DNA of 64,000 nt. Source: Agarophyton chilense (Eukaryota > Rhodophyta > Florideophyceae > Gracilariales > Gracilariaceae). Within the stretch, counting starts at the first letter, position 1. Every line of letters starts with the position of its first letter. Below are positions 10,790 to 20,609 of this stretch, piece after piece. Below the pieces are notes generated by a model. That model made no database searches. It had not been told where the DNA came from and worked only from the letters and a program-made list of their open reading frames with translations. The translations under genes were made by a program, and so were the position numbers. The stretch lies in contig JARGXX010000068.1 in NCBI GenBank assembly GCA_030374765.1, positions 1,798,001 through 1,862,000 on the forward strand, in the 5' to 3' direction.

Positions 10790-13700
10790 GTGACAAAATA
10801 CAGGAGTAATATCGCGTTATTCTCCCAACATAAAGTCGACTCGGCCCACATCGACTCTGGCGCAACCCACCACTTCTTCCATTTGCGTAAGTTCATTATC
10901 CTTTACGAGCACATGAATATTGAGATCGTACAAGCCGTCTCCGGCGCTGCTCGTCTTGTTGGGAAAGGCATCGTACGAGTACCTCTCCACAATGGTACAG
11001 TCGTTGAAGTTTACCCCGCATCGGCTTTCGAGGCCAACATTATATCCGTTCGTGTCCTTAGCGTTGACTTTGTGGTGGTCTTCACAGGACGACCCTATAC
11101 TGGATGCTTCATTATGGACCCCCATCATAAGTCCGAAGTCATCTGGGAGACAAAAATTCACAAAGGGCTTTTCACTTTGAACCTCACTCTCCATGAAAAG
11201 GACAAACAGGTAATGGTGATCAATGCTAACAACAACAAACAGAAACTTGCTTTGTAATGGAATGGATGACCTGGTCACCTGCACCCTACGAGATACCAAA
11301 ATCTTTCAAGGGCTTTCAACGTTGTTCCTTATTTTCAACGATCTATCCTCGATTGCCTAGCTTGCATTCCCTACCTAACCGGTAAGATGAATTGGAAGCC
11401 ACTCTTTCCCAAACACAATTCCATGAAAACGTCTAACCCACAGGATTTGATACATATGGATGTATCTGGAAAGAGTTCGCCTCCTTATCAGGAACAATCT
11501 ATGTGATCCAAATCCTTGACAAAGGCACATCGAATTCTGACGTTTTCTTCACGAAAAACAAGAGCGGTCAAACTATTCGAAATAACATAGAATGGTACAA
11601 ACACCGATCAGAGTTGGAGCTTGACAACTTCTTCCGCTTGAAAAAGTGCGTCCCCCGCATACGCCTCTGAAAGCAACGGTGCAGCCGAAAGGCTTACTCA
11701 AGAACATTGGACTAGGACTTGCGTGTTCCTATTCGCAAGCAAGTTACCGATAGTCTTCTGGGCTGAAGCCATGAACCACGCGAACTGGCTCCGAAATCGA
11801 GCTCCGTTCTCGAGGATACAGGAAAGAATTTCAATGCTCGAGTGGGACTCAATGAGAACAATAGATTTCTCGCACATTCGCGAGTTCGGCCAACCTGGAT
11901 ATGCTTTTGGCTACCGCTCTAGGACAGTGCCAAAAAAAAGTTCTTCCCACGTTCCATATTTTCGTACTTTGTTGGGGTGGAAAGTAACACAACACTTCTT
12001 CGTGTGTTTGTCCCGGAGAAAAACTCGGATATCACTTGTCACACATTGGACTTCAAAGCCATGAACTCCCCCCCCACGTCCCATTACATCTACTCTTCTG
12101 GAAGGGGTAACAAGACAAAAGGAGACCGATGACGCAGATCCTTTTGAAAACAAATTGGACAGTCCAGACATGTAGGAACATTTGATCCAGGAATTCACCA
12201 CCATGAATCACAACTTCACAAACGTTTGAATCTCCAATAAAACGCTAGAAGACCCCTCGGTTCCGAGCAGCTTCAAGGAAGCCTGCATGGATGCCGGCTG
12301 GTGCGAAGCAATCGATCGTGAAATGAATGTGGTCTTCCATTGTAAAACATGAGAATTAATTTTACGTAAATCTTGGATGAAGCCAGTTCGGTATCCAAAA
12401 AGAAGCTTCTCGATGCGATCGGGAAGAAATTTCTGAGGAAGGCACGCTGCTGTCAACGTGGGTACAAGCAGAAGCCGTTCCTTGACTTTGATCCTTTGAA
12501 TACATACGCTCTTTTGGCCTTTCATGAGGTTTTTTGCATTTTCTTTGGCTTTACCGCTGTACAAAATCTTGTTGTAGAAGGCGCAGACATTTTCAACGCA
12601 TATTTGTAAGAAAAAGCGGATGAACAGCCAAAAAACTCGTCCGGGATACTCGAAAAGCCAGATCACGTATGTAAACTGCTCAACTCTCTGAATGGAGCAG
12701 TACGGGCTGGCATGGTATGGGGCTCTCTCTTTTCAGAAACTGTCCTTTCAAGGAACTTTGTGACATCTGCATTAGACTCGACAGTATTCATTTTCCAAAA
12801 ACAACAAAGTTTCGTTATCGTGGCTGTTATCGTTGATGGTTGTGCGCTCGCTTCAAACAGCTCTGAGCTTCTTAGTAATTCCAAGGATAAACTTTCGGCA
12901 ACCTTCGATGTCAAGTTATATGGGGATCTCAAGACATTCATCGGATGGAGCATTCAACGCTCTCCACTCTGCATCAAGGTCTCACAGTATGAATACGTTC
13001 CGCAACTGCTCGAGAAGGTTACCATGCAACATTTTAATCCCGTTCGGTCACTTTTATGAACTGCAGCAGATCTTTTACCAACAAAAAAAACGACACATTC
13101 TCCGCAAGCGAACATGCGAACTTTCGCCTTGTTATTAGTGGACTTCTCTACATAGTGGTATCAACCAAGGAAAACGGTAACCTACTCTCCGCAAGCGACC
13201 ATGCGAACTATCGCTCTGTAACTGGTGGAATTCTCTACGTAGCGGTATTCACTCTCCGGGATCTTTCCTATACAACCATATTGAACGACACTACTCTCTT
13301 CTGAAACGATTTTTTTCTGATATTTGGTGGGTACTTTTAACCATAGAATTCATTACCCGTCTGGTTGTTCTATTTCTCCCGCTTCTCTTCGTGCTTTCGC
13401 TGACGCCGATTGTCTGCGATGTATACGGACAAGGAGATCTACCCCTGGGTACATAATATTCGTCAACGATGCACCGATTTTGTGGAATTCTAAGCGACAA
13501 ACTGTGATTGCAATCTCCTCAGCGAAAGAGAAATATGTCGCGCTTTCTACAGGTGCAAAGGACGTTATTTGGATAAGAAAAATATTTTGGGAATTTGCAC
13601 AACATCAGCGTAGAAGACAAGACTTGTGGTACGAGGCTACCAAGTTCCTGATTAACAGCTGAGCTGTATTGTCTATAACCACCAGCCCGCAGACTTCGGG
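10790..13700 (+). pseudogene. Fossil pol of copia element 1 (protease, integrase, RT, RNase H)
   Basis: Protease: HIDSGATHHFFH near 10.85 kb, the copia D-S-G-A motif. Integrase: scraps from 11.3 kb and the later block SKLPIVFWAEAMNHANWL near 11.75 kb. RT: pieces between 12.25 and 13.05 kb, including GKKFLRKARCCQRGYKQKP and DVKLYGDLKTFIGW. RNase H: DADCLRCIRTRRSTPGYIIF near 13.4 kb, followed by WNSKRQTVIAISSAKEKYVA, the copia signature. Order PR-IN-RT-RH fixes the superfamily. Many breaks. Confidence 0.8.
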
Positions 13701-13713
13701 TCAAAACAAGCAT

Positions 13714-14290
13714 ATTGACTAGAAGATACCCAATTTGAAAGGTTTACCTTGTATAGGAGTTGCTGAACGTGAGCAGATTTTCAGGAGTTTACAGATCGTT
13801 GACATACTGACAAAGTGAGCAAACATCCAAGATATAAATAGAATGGTTGGCTTGATGAAAGTTGACTCGTTCTGATGAAGAATTGGGGAAACTACTACTG
13901 ACTACTACTACACTAACCTTTGTTTTGAATAATGAACTTTGTTTACTGTTGAGTATTAAATTTGTTTTTCACAATCTTTCCTTTTCTGACCATAGAGAAC
14001 GTATAATTTTTACCCCAATCGGTTTTATTTGTAGTCTGGGTTTTGAAATTTAATGGTGTGAATGTAATGGTTTAAATATGTAAGAGCTACGTGAGGTATT
14101 TCTTTTATAGTTTTTTTGCTATGTTTTTACGATCAACACGCTTGTTTCATTTGAAATGTGGTTTGCAGGGAAGAGACAAATTTTTTTGAGAGAGATTCAA
14201 GTTGTTTTGTTTATTGTTGTTGGATTTATTCTGAATTCGATTTTCAAAGTGGTGAATGTTGAAGCCTTGGCACTTCGCCTTGAAAGAGAG
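13714..14290 (+). other. 3' untranslated part of copia 1 with polypurine tract
   Basis: AT-rich with no gene. The last nine bases before the LTR, GAAAGAGAG (about 14,282-14,290), are all purines and abut the TG of the 3' LTR, matching the polypurine-tract position. Confidence 0.5.
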
Positions 14291-14473
14291 TGTTAATATA
14301 CGTGCGACTCATGCGAGCGAAGGCCCAGCGCGACACACGCATCATTACGTGTACACTGCGCCTTGCTCTGTAGCTTGCACTGAAATAAATAAAATGCACG
14401 GCCGCCGACAGTGGTCACACCCATGATCGAGAAGGCCAAGGCAAGGAGAGGCTCCAGCGCTCCGATTCCAACA
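14291..14473 (+). repeat. 3' LTR of copia element 1
   Basis: It starts TGTTAATATACGTGCG, ends ATTCCAACA and pairs with 8125-8310. It carries the same CTTGCTC(T/C)GTAGCTTG and AAATAAATAAAATGCACGG blocks. Only 60 bp separate it from the left end of the Harbinger element. Confidence 0.75.
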
Positions 14474-14477
14474 GTGT

Positions 14478-14530
14478 AAGCCAAGTTGATGCAACGGACG
14501 GCGGTAACTCTGATTTCAAATACGGTTGAA
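14478..14530 (+). repeat. Short dispersed repeat, copy 2
   Basis: This ~50-bp piece resembles 811-865. It fills almost the whole gap between the copia LTR end and the Harbinger terminal repeat, so it is probably the remaining flank of an older sequence. Confidence 0.4.
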
Positions 14531-14533
14531 TCT

Positions 14534-14574
14534 GGCCCGTTCCTAACTGGGCGTAAATCATGCGTGAACGCAGG
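14534..14574 (+). repeat. Left terminal inverted repeat of the Harbinger element
   Basis: It starts GGCCCGTTCCTAACTGGGCG. It matches the complement of 18,951-18,911 with about seven differences in 41 bp. Similarity fades beyond this point. Confidence 0.75.
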
Positions 14575-14660
14575 TGTGATCGAGAATTAATTATGAACCT
14601 TAAAAAAAGCTCTTGCCAAATAGCACAGGTTTATGACGTGTGAGCCCCACAGGCCTGGTA

Positions 14661-14675
14661 CCCCCCCCCCCCCCC
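14661..14675 (+). repeat. Poly(C) tract, 15 bp
   Basis: An uninterrupted run of 15 C lies about 130 bp inside the left end of the Harbinger element. On the other strand it is a G run that could form unusual structure. It is prone to length variation. Confidence 0.9.
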
Positions 14676-15052
14676 AATAGGACGTGGGCTGTCGTGGTCT
14701 CTTCGCTTTGTGTGCATCGATAGGAAAAGAGCTAGTCGTGTGCGTGTGATACACTCCCTGGTCTTCTAGAGCCCAAGCCGGTACCGAAAGCATTCCCCCC
14801 GTTTTGCGTTTGTAAGCAGATCTAGGCACCCCTTCCCCGGTTCTGCATCGGTGGGCGGATCTTCTTGCTGTCAGAAGTAGTCGCTATCAAAATGGCTATA
14901 AACAATGCGGTGTCTAGCATTTCCATGGCTCCTGCGGTGCTTAATCTGCATTTTGCCTTCGCTAATGCGTCTAAATCTGCTTATCCCCGATCGCAAAAAT
15001 TTGGCGTTCTACTTTCTTACAGGAAGTTAATCACAACCTTCAATAACCAAGA

Positions 15053-16329
15053 ATGAAGATGTCTGTGAGCATCACTTCCCAAACAACCAGCATTCTAATT
15101 TCCTATTGTATCATTGTAGATCTTTACCGATGCGCTCTTGATACAGCCACAAAGTCCCTCACGGTCGTGAAACCCCGTCGTCGTCACCAGCCGAAGCCCC
15201 AGCGTTGCGTTTCTTTCGATTCTATTTCCTCTCGGCTAAATGAAAGATCTTTTAAAAGAGCTTTTCGATCGAGAAGGGAAGAATTAAAGCTGCTTTACGA
15301 AAAAGTATCCCATATGCTTCAAAAGAACAACTTGATGGCTGCTAAGTTTAAGCGGACGGTAATAGGATCAGCCGATCGTTTGAGAATTACATTAAAAATG
15401 TTGGCAGGAGCTTCGTATCTTGATATTGTGATAGGGTTTGAGATAGAACTATCTACCGCATACGCGATCTTTCATGAACCATGAAAGGCTTTGTTGAGCG
15501 TTCTATCTTTACCAGGCCTACCTACATCAGTGGAAGATTTAACGGAATTGGTATTGTGATTCAAGCACTCCCGACGGAAGATGAGTCGTTTAACGGGGCG
15601 TGTTGGCGCATTGGATGGAATTGCGGTACGTCTTCGAAAGCCATCAAGTCCACAAGCTGCGAGTTTTTTCTCTCGTAAGGGCTACTATTCATTGCCTGTT
15701 CTGGCTTTAGTTGATTCTCATTATCGGTTCTTGGACGTCTCCATTCGGTGTATGGGCTCAACGCAGGATGCCCTCGCCCACGCAGTTTCAGAGCTTGGGA
15801 AGTATCTGGCTCAAGGAGAGCTTTTTTTCAGTTCTGGGTAGCCGGAGATGAGGCGTACATTTGGACGGAGAGCCTCATCGTTCCGATACCACAGTCGCCG
15901 GTCAGGTACTGGTACCAAGCTGGCTTTAATTACTACCTTTCTTCACTACGAGTCCACGTGGAATAAGCCGTCGGCATGTTGATGACACGATGGCGCATTC
16001 TGAGTAACGTGGAATACAATGTAGATGTCTGTGTTGGAATTGTTTGCGTTTGTATGAGGCTTGATAATTATTGAATTGATAATCGGAAAGTGAGTCTTAA
16101 AGAGCTGACAGAATATGAAGTATGCCAGAGAAATGAAGATGTTCGTGCTTGGTATTCTACATGTAAGGGCAGGACCTGATGCGTTTCTGATACTGTCCAT
16201 GTTTCAAAAGCCAACACTCTTTCCCTGAAAAGAGATTATCTTGTGGAAATAGCTAGAACCAATGGGCTGAGAAGACCCACCGGTTCCGGGATACTGGATC
16301 GTTTCTATGAGTGGAACGGAGAGAAGTAG
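15053..16329 (+). pseudogene. PIF/Harbinger transposase (DDE_4 / HARBI1-like), broken
   Basis: The start ATG at 15,053 opens a frame with a helical N-terminal region (RAFRSRREELKLLYEKVS) and the family block RLRITLKMLAGASYLDIVIG. The catalytic core follows: GALDGIAVRLRKP (first D), FFSRKGYYSLPVLALVDSHY, SIRCMGSTQDALAHAVSELG (second D), VAGDEAYIWTESLIVPIP (third acidic residue), then FNYYLSSLRVHVE, GMLMTRWRIL and CMRLDNY. The tail contains LRRPTGSGI. In-frame stops occur at 15,482, 15,557, 15,964, about 16,070 and about 16,177. One frameshift lies near 15,830 between the second and third catalytic blocks. The length over the whole reading is about 425 codons, normal for the family. The enzyme normally cuts and pastes the element with the help of the SANT-like partner. 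This copy cannot make it. Confidence 0.85.
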
Positions 16330-17026
16330 TCTGCAAATCTCTTCGTTACAACTCCTGAAGCAGACCTGAATCTCTTCATGCAAGCATGAAGTGTCCCATT
16401 GCGATTTACGGATACAATGCTTCAAAAGAGCATCAAGTGGTAGATTGCGAGTGGAATGTAGGGCAAGATGGTGAACGTGTAAGATACGCTGACGCCGCGC
16501 TCGCTCAACCGCTGGGAGGGCGCACCCACGCGCAGCTTGCTCGTCCGCTTCGCATGGGTGTTGGACTGTGGAAGGGCGTTGCAAGACAACAGTTTAAGCG
16601 AGCAGAAACACGGCTGTTGTGAACGGTATATTGCGAGAAGGAATTGGGAAGACCATGGAGGAGTATAACTAGGAACATGGAGCTCAACGAGCGCATATTT
16701 GTTGTCCCAATATTGACAGACTCGTGATGGAGACTTTAAACGCTAAAAGGCAAAAGAGAAGTTAGAACTAAAGTGGTGACCGCTCCCATCTCAACCCGAT
16801 GACTGGTCTTTGAAGAGCTTGGTAGTCATCACGATCACATTATTACCAATATAGGAGAAAAGAAACATAAACGTGCAGTACCAATTCCTATACGCAGAAG
16901 ATAAGAGAGAGAGAGATCACAACAGAAGTCAGACATTATTCTCTGTATCGCTTTCGCATCAATACCTCTCGCATTGAGGCTTATAGCGCTTTTTGTTTCT
17001 GACGAAGGTCTTTTTCAGAATCTCCT
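16330..17026. other. Middle of the Harbinger element, between the two genes
   Basis: This non-coding space holds a GC-rich patch at about 16,485-16,560 and otherwise no recognisable feature. It probably contains the 3' untranslated regions of both convergent genes. Confidence 0.5.
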
Positions 17027-18057
17027 TTATGTCTTCTTTTCTTCATCAAATTCCACAGCCCTCTTGTACCGTTCCGCCCTCTTAATTATTTCGTCGACCA
17101 GTTTGTTTTCCTCCGTTGCCCGAACTGCGCTATTGCCATCCATTTGTTGCGTTGTCACAATCCTATTCTGAATCTCGATCTGCTTCCCAACAATGTCATC
17201 GATCTTGTTAATGATCTTTTCAAAGCTTCGGTGAATGTCCTCACTGAGCCTCTTCGGTGAAAAATTTCGTTCCTGCAGTACCTGTCCGTCAGTAGTTCTC
17301 ACTCCTTCATCACGACCTCCAAGAGGTGAATCGATCAATTTGGTTGCCTCTTGCAACAGATTAGTGTCTTGTTCACTTTTTCCGACCTTGCACACAACAA
17401 AAATGATAAGAGAGCGCTCCGATTCCACGGTCAATTCTCCATTAGTTGTATAGGTAAGAAAGTGCAGAATGCGATCGGGATCATTCTGGGCCGAAGCAGA
17501 CCAGTTTTGGAAAACCTTCGTAAAGTTCTTCTTCGCCGCAAAAAAGTGACTCTTCAGAGTCGTCTCACTTCGTTAGCGCAAGGGACGTTGGTTTAAATCT
17601 ATGTCAACAAGAAAAGCGGAAAAACATCCCTCAAGTCTACAGCATGATTATTGAACCGAACAGCAATTCCGGCCCACAATGATTCCCTCGTCACCTTTGC
17701 ATCCAATCGCGCCCTCCATATCTCAAGTCCTGTGCCTCTTAATAGAGACTTGCATCTCTCGTCATCTCGGAGAAGCACCATAAGCCGTGACAATTCGTCA
17801 ATGCAGAAGTTCGGGTTCCCCGTGGTGTCTACGATGCTGCTTTTTGCCTTCCGAAATTTTTTGATCGCACGAGTGACTTCCGCATGCTCGGAAGGATTCA
17901 TACTACCAAGAAAATTATGCACTTCTGGAAGAACATCCCATGCCCAAAATTCCTGAATCGTTTCTTCTTCCCAAAACAAGAAACTCTTCAGCCCTGCATT
18001 CTTCTTGAGCAATATAAAAAGAGAAACACCGTTAGCATTTTCAAGGTATATATGCAA
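17027..18057 (-). pseudogene. Harbinger-partner protein, Myb/SANT-like with coiled-coil tail
   Basis: Two open segments on - belong together by position. The first (18,057-17,599) has its first ATG at about 17,901 and contains PSEHAEVTRAIKKFRKAK, then RLMVLLRDDERCKSLL and LDAKVTRESLWAGIAVRFNN, a W-rich helical block as in Myb/SANT-like transposon proteins. The second (17,434-17,027) is charged and helical (RSFEKIINKIDDIVGKQI, then KLVDEIIKRAERYKRAVEFD), a likely coiled coil. In this superfamily the SANT protein recognises the terminal repeats and brings the transposase into the nucleus. The 165-bp gap could be an intron or decay; I cannot tell which. The first segment stays open upstream of its ATG, so the true start may lie further 5'. 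The SANT assignment is by pattern, not a proven match. Confidence 0.55.
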
Positions 18058-18910
18058 TATAATACGAATAATAAGTTCCTGCTTTGACCTGTTTCTCTGT
18101 TTCAGCTTCCAATGTTTGCTGACTTGTTGTAGATCTTTGGCTTTTCGAAACTTTAGATAGGTATAAAGACGACTTACGCGATCCGAGTTTTAAAAAATAC
18201 AACTCTAAAGTTGACTACGATTATTAAGAGACTATGTAGCCTCTGGAGTTGATATTTGCTCTGAACAAGACGCAAAAGGGCAATTGTTTGTCGATAGGTG
18301 CATTGAATGTAGTTGTATGATAACTGGTTCATCACAAAACATTTCGAAACGCAGTTGATGCTTTTGCGGACTTCTATGCGATAAAAACGGAACGAGAGAC
18401 ACAAATGACGAGAGAAATGTTATCACGGAGTTGTTGAGATATGTATTGGATTTCTGAGGTGATTTGAGACTTTTCGTCGCTGTTTCGTCGAGTATGTTCG
18501 TGTTTCCATTCTTTGAGGGGCTGGGGAATGCTGGTTTGCGGAGAAGACGCTGTGGGCGGAGTTGAAAAAATCTTTGGGCTGTTGTTAAGCGCTTGGGGTG
18601 TTTGAAATTTGTTTGTTGACCATTACAGGCTGGTGGCGTTGTACGAATGGAAAAATATCGAGTACTCGCAAAGTGCAGGTGGAGATTAAAGAATAATCTG
18701 GCGGCCTACGCAGCCGCGAAGCCTTTTTTATTTTCCATCTACATCGAATACTTTTCGCCCTAGATTTCTGGAACTTGAGCAGGACAGACAAAGAGCATAA
18801 ACTGTCGTCCAGCAATTTATTGGGTTGCAACAAAAACCTCAGACGGGTCATTTAAGAAAAGCTTGGGGTCTCTGTAGACGCCCAATCAAAATGCCACACG
18901 TTCGTTCACG
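18058..18910. other. Right flank inside the Harbinger element, no gene
   Basis: Between the SANT-like gene and the right terminal repeat there are only short open frames. It probably holds the promoter of the minus-strand gene; no clear TATA or initiator stands out. Confidence 0.4.
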
Positions 18911-18951
18911 GTCGCATTCACTCGTGATTCACGCCCAATTAAGAACGGGCC
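18911..18951 (-). repeat. Right terminal inverted repeat of the Harbinger element
   Basis: On the - strand it reads GGCCCGTTCTTAATTGGGCG and onward to GTGAATGCG, pairing with 14,534-14,574. Confidence 0.75.
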
Positions 18952-19500
18952 TATGAGGGTGCGTGTCAATCCCGGGTTGGAAATTTTGGATGGCTTTCTG
19001 TGAGGAAAACGGCCGCTAGTGTTCCGCGACTACCCGATTAAATCAGAAACGCATCTGTTGGGGAGGGGTTCTTACAGATCCTCGTGCATACTCTGTATGC
19101 TTTCTGATCCAGTGAACCCGAAAGCATAAAAAGTATGCACCAAAATCTCCAGGTCTATGATTCGTTCACCAAAGCACACGGGCGCCAGCTGTTGGCAGGT
19201 GTACTACAAGCAAACATGTGTTTTTAGATTGGGGCAGGAAATAATATCTGCAGCCTACGAACCAAAACGTTTGGATGGAGTATCCGATGAAGGAAGGATA
19301 GGTAATATTTCTTCTATCATCTTTCACATCCTGACAAACTTTTGCTGGGACACCGGCGCTTTAGAGGCGCCGATCTCCTCGCGATCCGCTGGGGATACCG
19401 GCGCCTTTGTAACAGCAGAAACTCAAGATTCTCGGTTCATGTTTTATTTTTTGCCATGTTGACAAGCGCCCTGACTTCAGCAGCCGTGAACAAATCCCGA
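18952..19500. other. No recognisable gene
   Basis: Only short frames. A small inverted motif (ACCGGCGC / GCGCCGG) repeats around 19,350-19,410, but I cannot connect it to a known element. Confidence 0.35.
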
Positions 19501-19504
19501 GTTA

Positions 19505-19665
19505 TACATGACCATTGTAAGTCATCGTACTGTAGTTGATGTGTGTGCTTTATAGCTTTCAGACGATTATACTGTCAGACAGAAGGTCCGCGTCGTTTGT
19601 ATTGTTGTTTTTGTTGTTGTCGTTGTGTAAAACAAAGTGTATAACTGGAGAACATTTTTTGGTGA
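19505..19665 (+). repeat. Leader fragment of gypsy family 1
   Basis: This region matches 1612-1750, the segment just downstream of LTR copy A. Both contain TCATC(A/G)TACTGTAGTTG, a CTTATA block and then TCGTTTGT(G/A)TTGTTGTTTTTG followed by GTGTA. It is a detached piece of the same element's leader. No coding part of the element follows it here. Confidence 0.6.
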
Positions 19666-19689
19666 ATTTCATCACTGGTTCGTTTTTTT

Positions 19690-20215
19690 TGTCGGGGATT
19701 CAAGAGTGCCGATGATAATAGGCCTTTTGCGTTTAATTTTGTACACATCCTCACCTGTACAGAGAATAACGCCCACGAAGTTCAAAGTGTCCCAGTTTTA
19801 AGTGCCCTAGGAAATAAACAGAAAAACAGACCATTATTCGAAGACTTCAGGAGGTGAGTAGTGGATTTTTTCTTTTCGCAAATATGAAAACTCTTTCCAT
19901 TTTGAAAAGAAACTGTAAATGTACTCATCTCTATTAAAGACCAGCAACTTACCTCCATCACTAAAGTTTGCCGCTCCTTCCCTCCTTATGAGCCCATCGT
20001 AATTTTACCTCCTCAGACAGTCACTTTAACAACATCACTGTTTTCCCTGCATACTCATTACTACAAAATCAAGTGGTTACCGTCATCAGTTTAGAATCAA
20101 AATCTCGTCGGCGACAGCAACATGTCTCATTTATTTGAACGCTTCCATGCAATTTTGAAAATTTTTTAATTTCGCAGGAGTGCCATATAAGGGGTTCAGA
20201 GAAAAATTCAGGGAA
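19690..20215. other. No recognisable feature
   Basis: AT-rich sequence with no domain, repeat or RNA gene that I can identify. Confidence 0.4.
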
Positions 20216-20217
20216 AG

Positions 20218-20607
20218 ATGCAAAAAATGTTTAACCGAAAGGCGGCAGCTCACGAGGAGAAAGAGTATGGCTCTTTTAAACCACTCACACAAGAACTCGT
20301 ACGGTCAGTATCTCGCAGCATCCGAGGACATGTGTATGAGATTCGAAAAGTTGTGGTAAGGGGCAATGTAATTTACCGTGCGCTACAGTGAAAGCATCCC
20401 ACTGTGCTTGTTAAACTTGGATTTACAAATGAAAGACATCATAAGATTCTGAAGAAAGCGGAAGTTCAGTGGGTGGATAAAAAGCTTTTCGACGTGATCG
20501 AAAGTATACTAATCCGAGAAGTGTTCGAAGTGGTGTTCAAGACGTACAAAGAGGGTATTCTCAAAATAAAGCTCCGACAGAAGGCGGTGCTCTATTTGAC
20601 CACATAA
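20218..20607 (+). pseudogene. Unknown lysine-rich ORF with one in-frame stop
   Basis: A frame starting ATG at 20,218 runs for about 130 codons with one internal TGA near 20,390. It stays compositionally protein-like on both sides: KKMFNRKAAAHEEKEY-type charged start, then LVKLGFTNERHHKILKKAEV and AEVQWVDKKLFDVIESILIR. The sequence is helical, basic and without Cys. I recognise no domain. A second acidic stretch (EEVEEETPISDDETDI) follows in another frame at 20,630-20,690. It could be a decayed transposon accessory gene or a host gene remnant. Confidence 0.35.
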
Positions 20608-20609
20608 CA

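Larger units (their letters stand above)
8125..14473 (+). mobile_element. Ty1/copia element 1: old, LTR-bounded, heavily broken
   Basis: The element has related ~185-bp LTRs at 8125-8310 and 14,291-14,473, a long leader (8.3-9.75 kb) carrying a 24-bp tandem repeat, and gag, protease, integrase, RT and RNase H parts in copia order on +. A purine run GAAAGAGAG sits directly before the 3' LTR, as expected for a polypurine tract. The LTRs are roughly 80 percent identical by eye and the frame is broken in more than ten places, so the insertion is old. No clear target duplication is left. I do not see a convincing primer-binding site after the 5' LTR. Confidence 0.8.
14534..18951. mobile_element. 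PIF/Harbinger DNA transposon with two convergent genes, inactive
   Basis: The two ends are inverted repeats: reading inward, GGCCCGTTC(C/T)TAA from 14,534 and from 18,951 on the other strand, with about 34 of the first 41 positions matching. Inside lie a DDE transposase pseudogene on + (15,053-16,329) and a gene for a Myb/SANT-like protein with a coiled-coil tail on - (18,057-17,027), converging on a 0.7-kb middle. Two such proteins are the standard equipment of PIF/Harbinger elements. The family duplicates 3 bp on insertion; the flanking triplets here (TCT and TAT) differ at one base. The ends are diverged and the transposase is broken, so this copy is old and non-autonomous today. Confidence 0.8.

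Noticed and set aside
10817-11299. 160-codon minus-strand ORF
   Set aside because: Shadow of the copia 1 protease frame, which carries the real DSGA motif.
16204-16584. 126-codon minus-strand ORF in the Harbinger element
   Set aside because: Overlaps the end of the transposase on the other strand and has no domain of its own.
17560-17605. Pol III B box near GGTTTAAATCT
   Set aside because: Isolated match between the two segments of the SANT-like gene, with no A box at the right distance.
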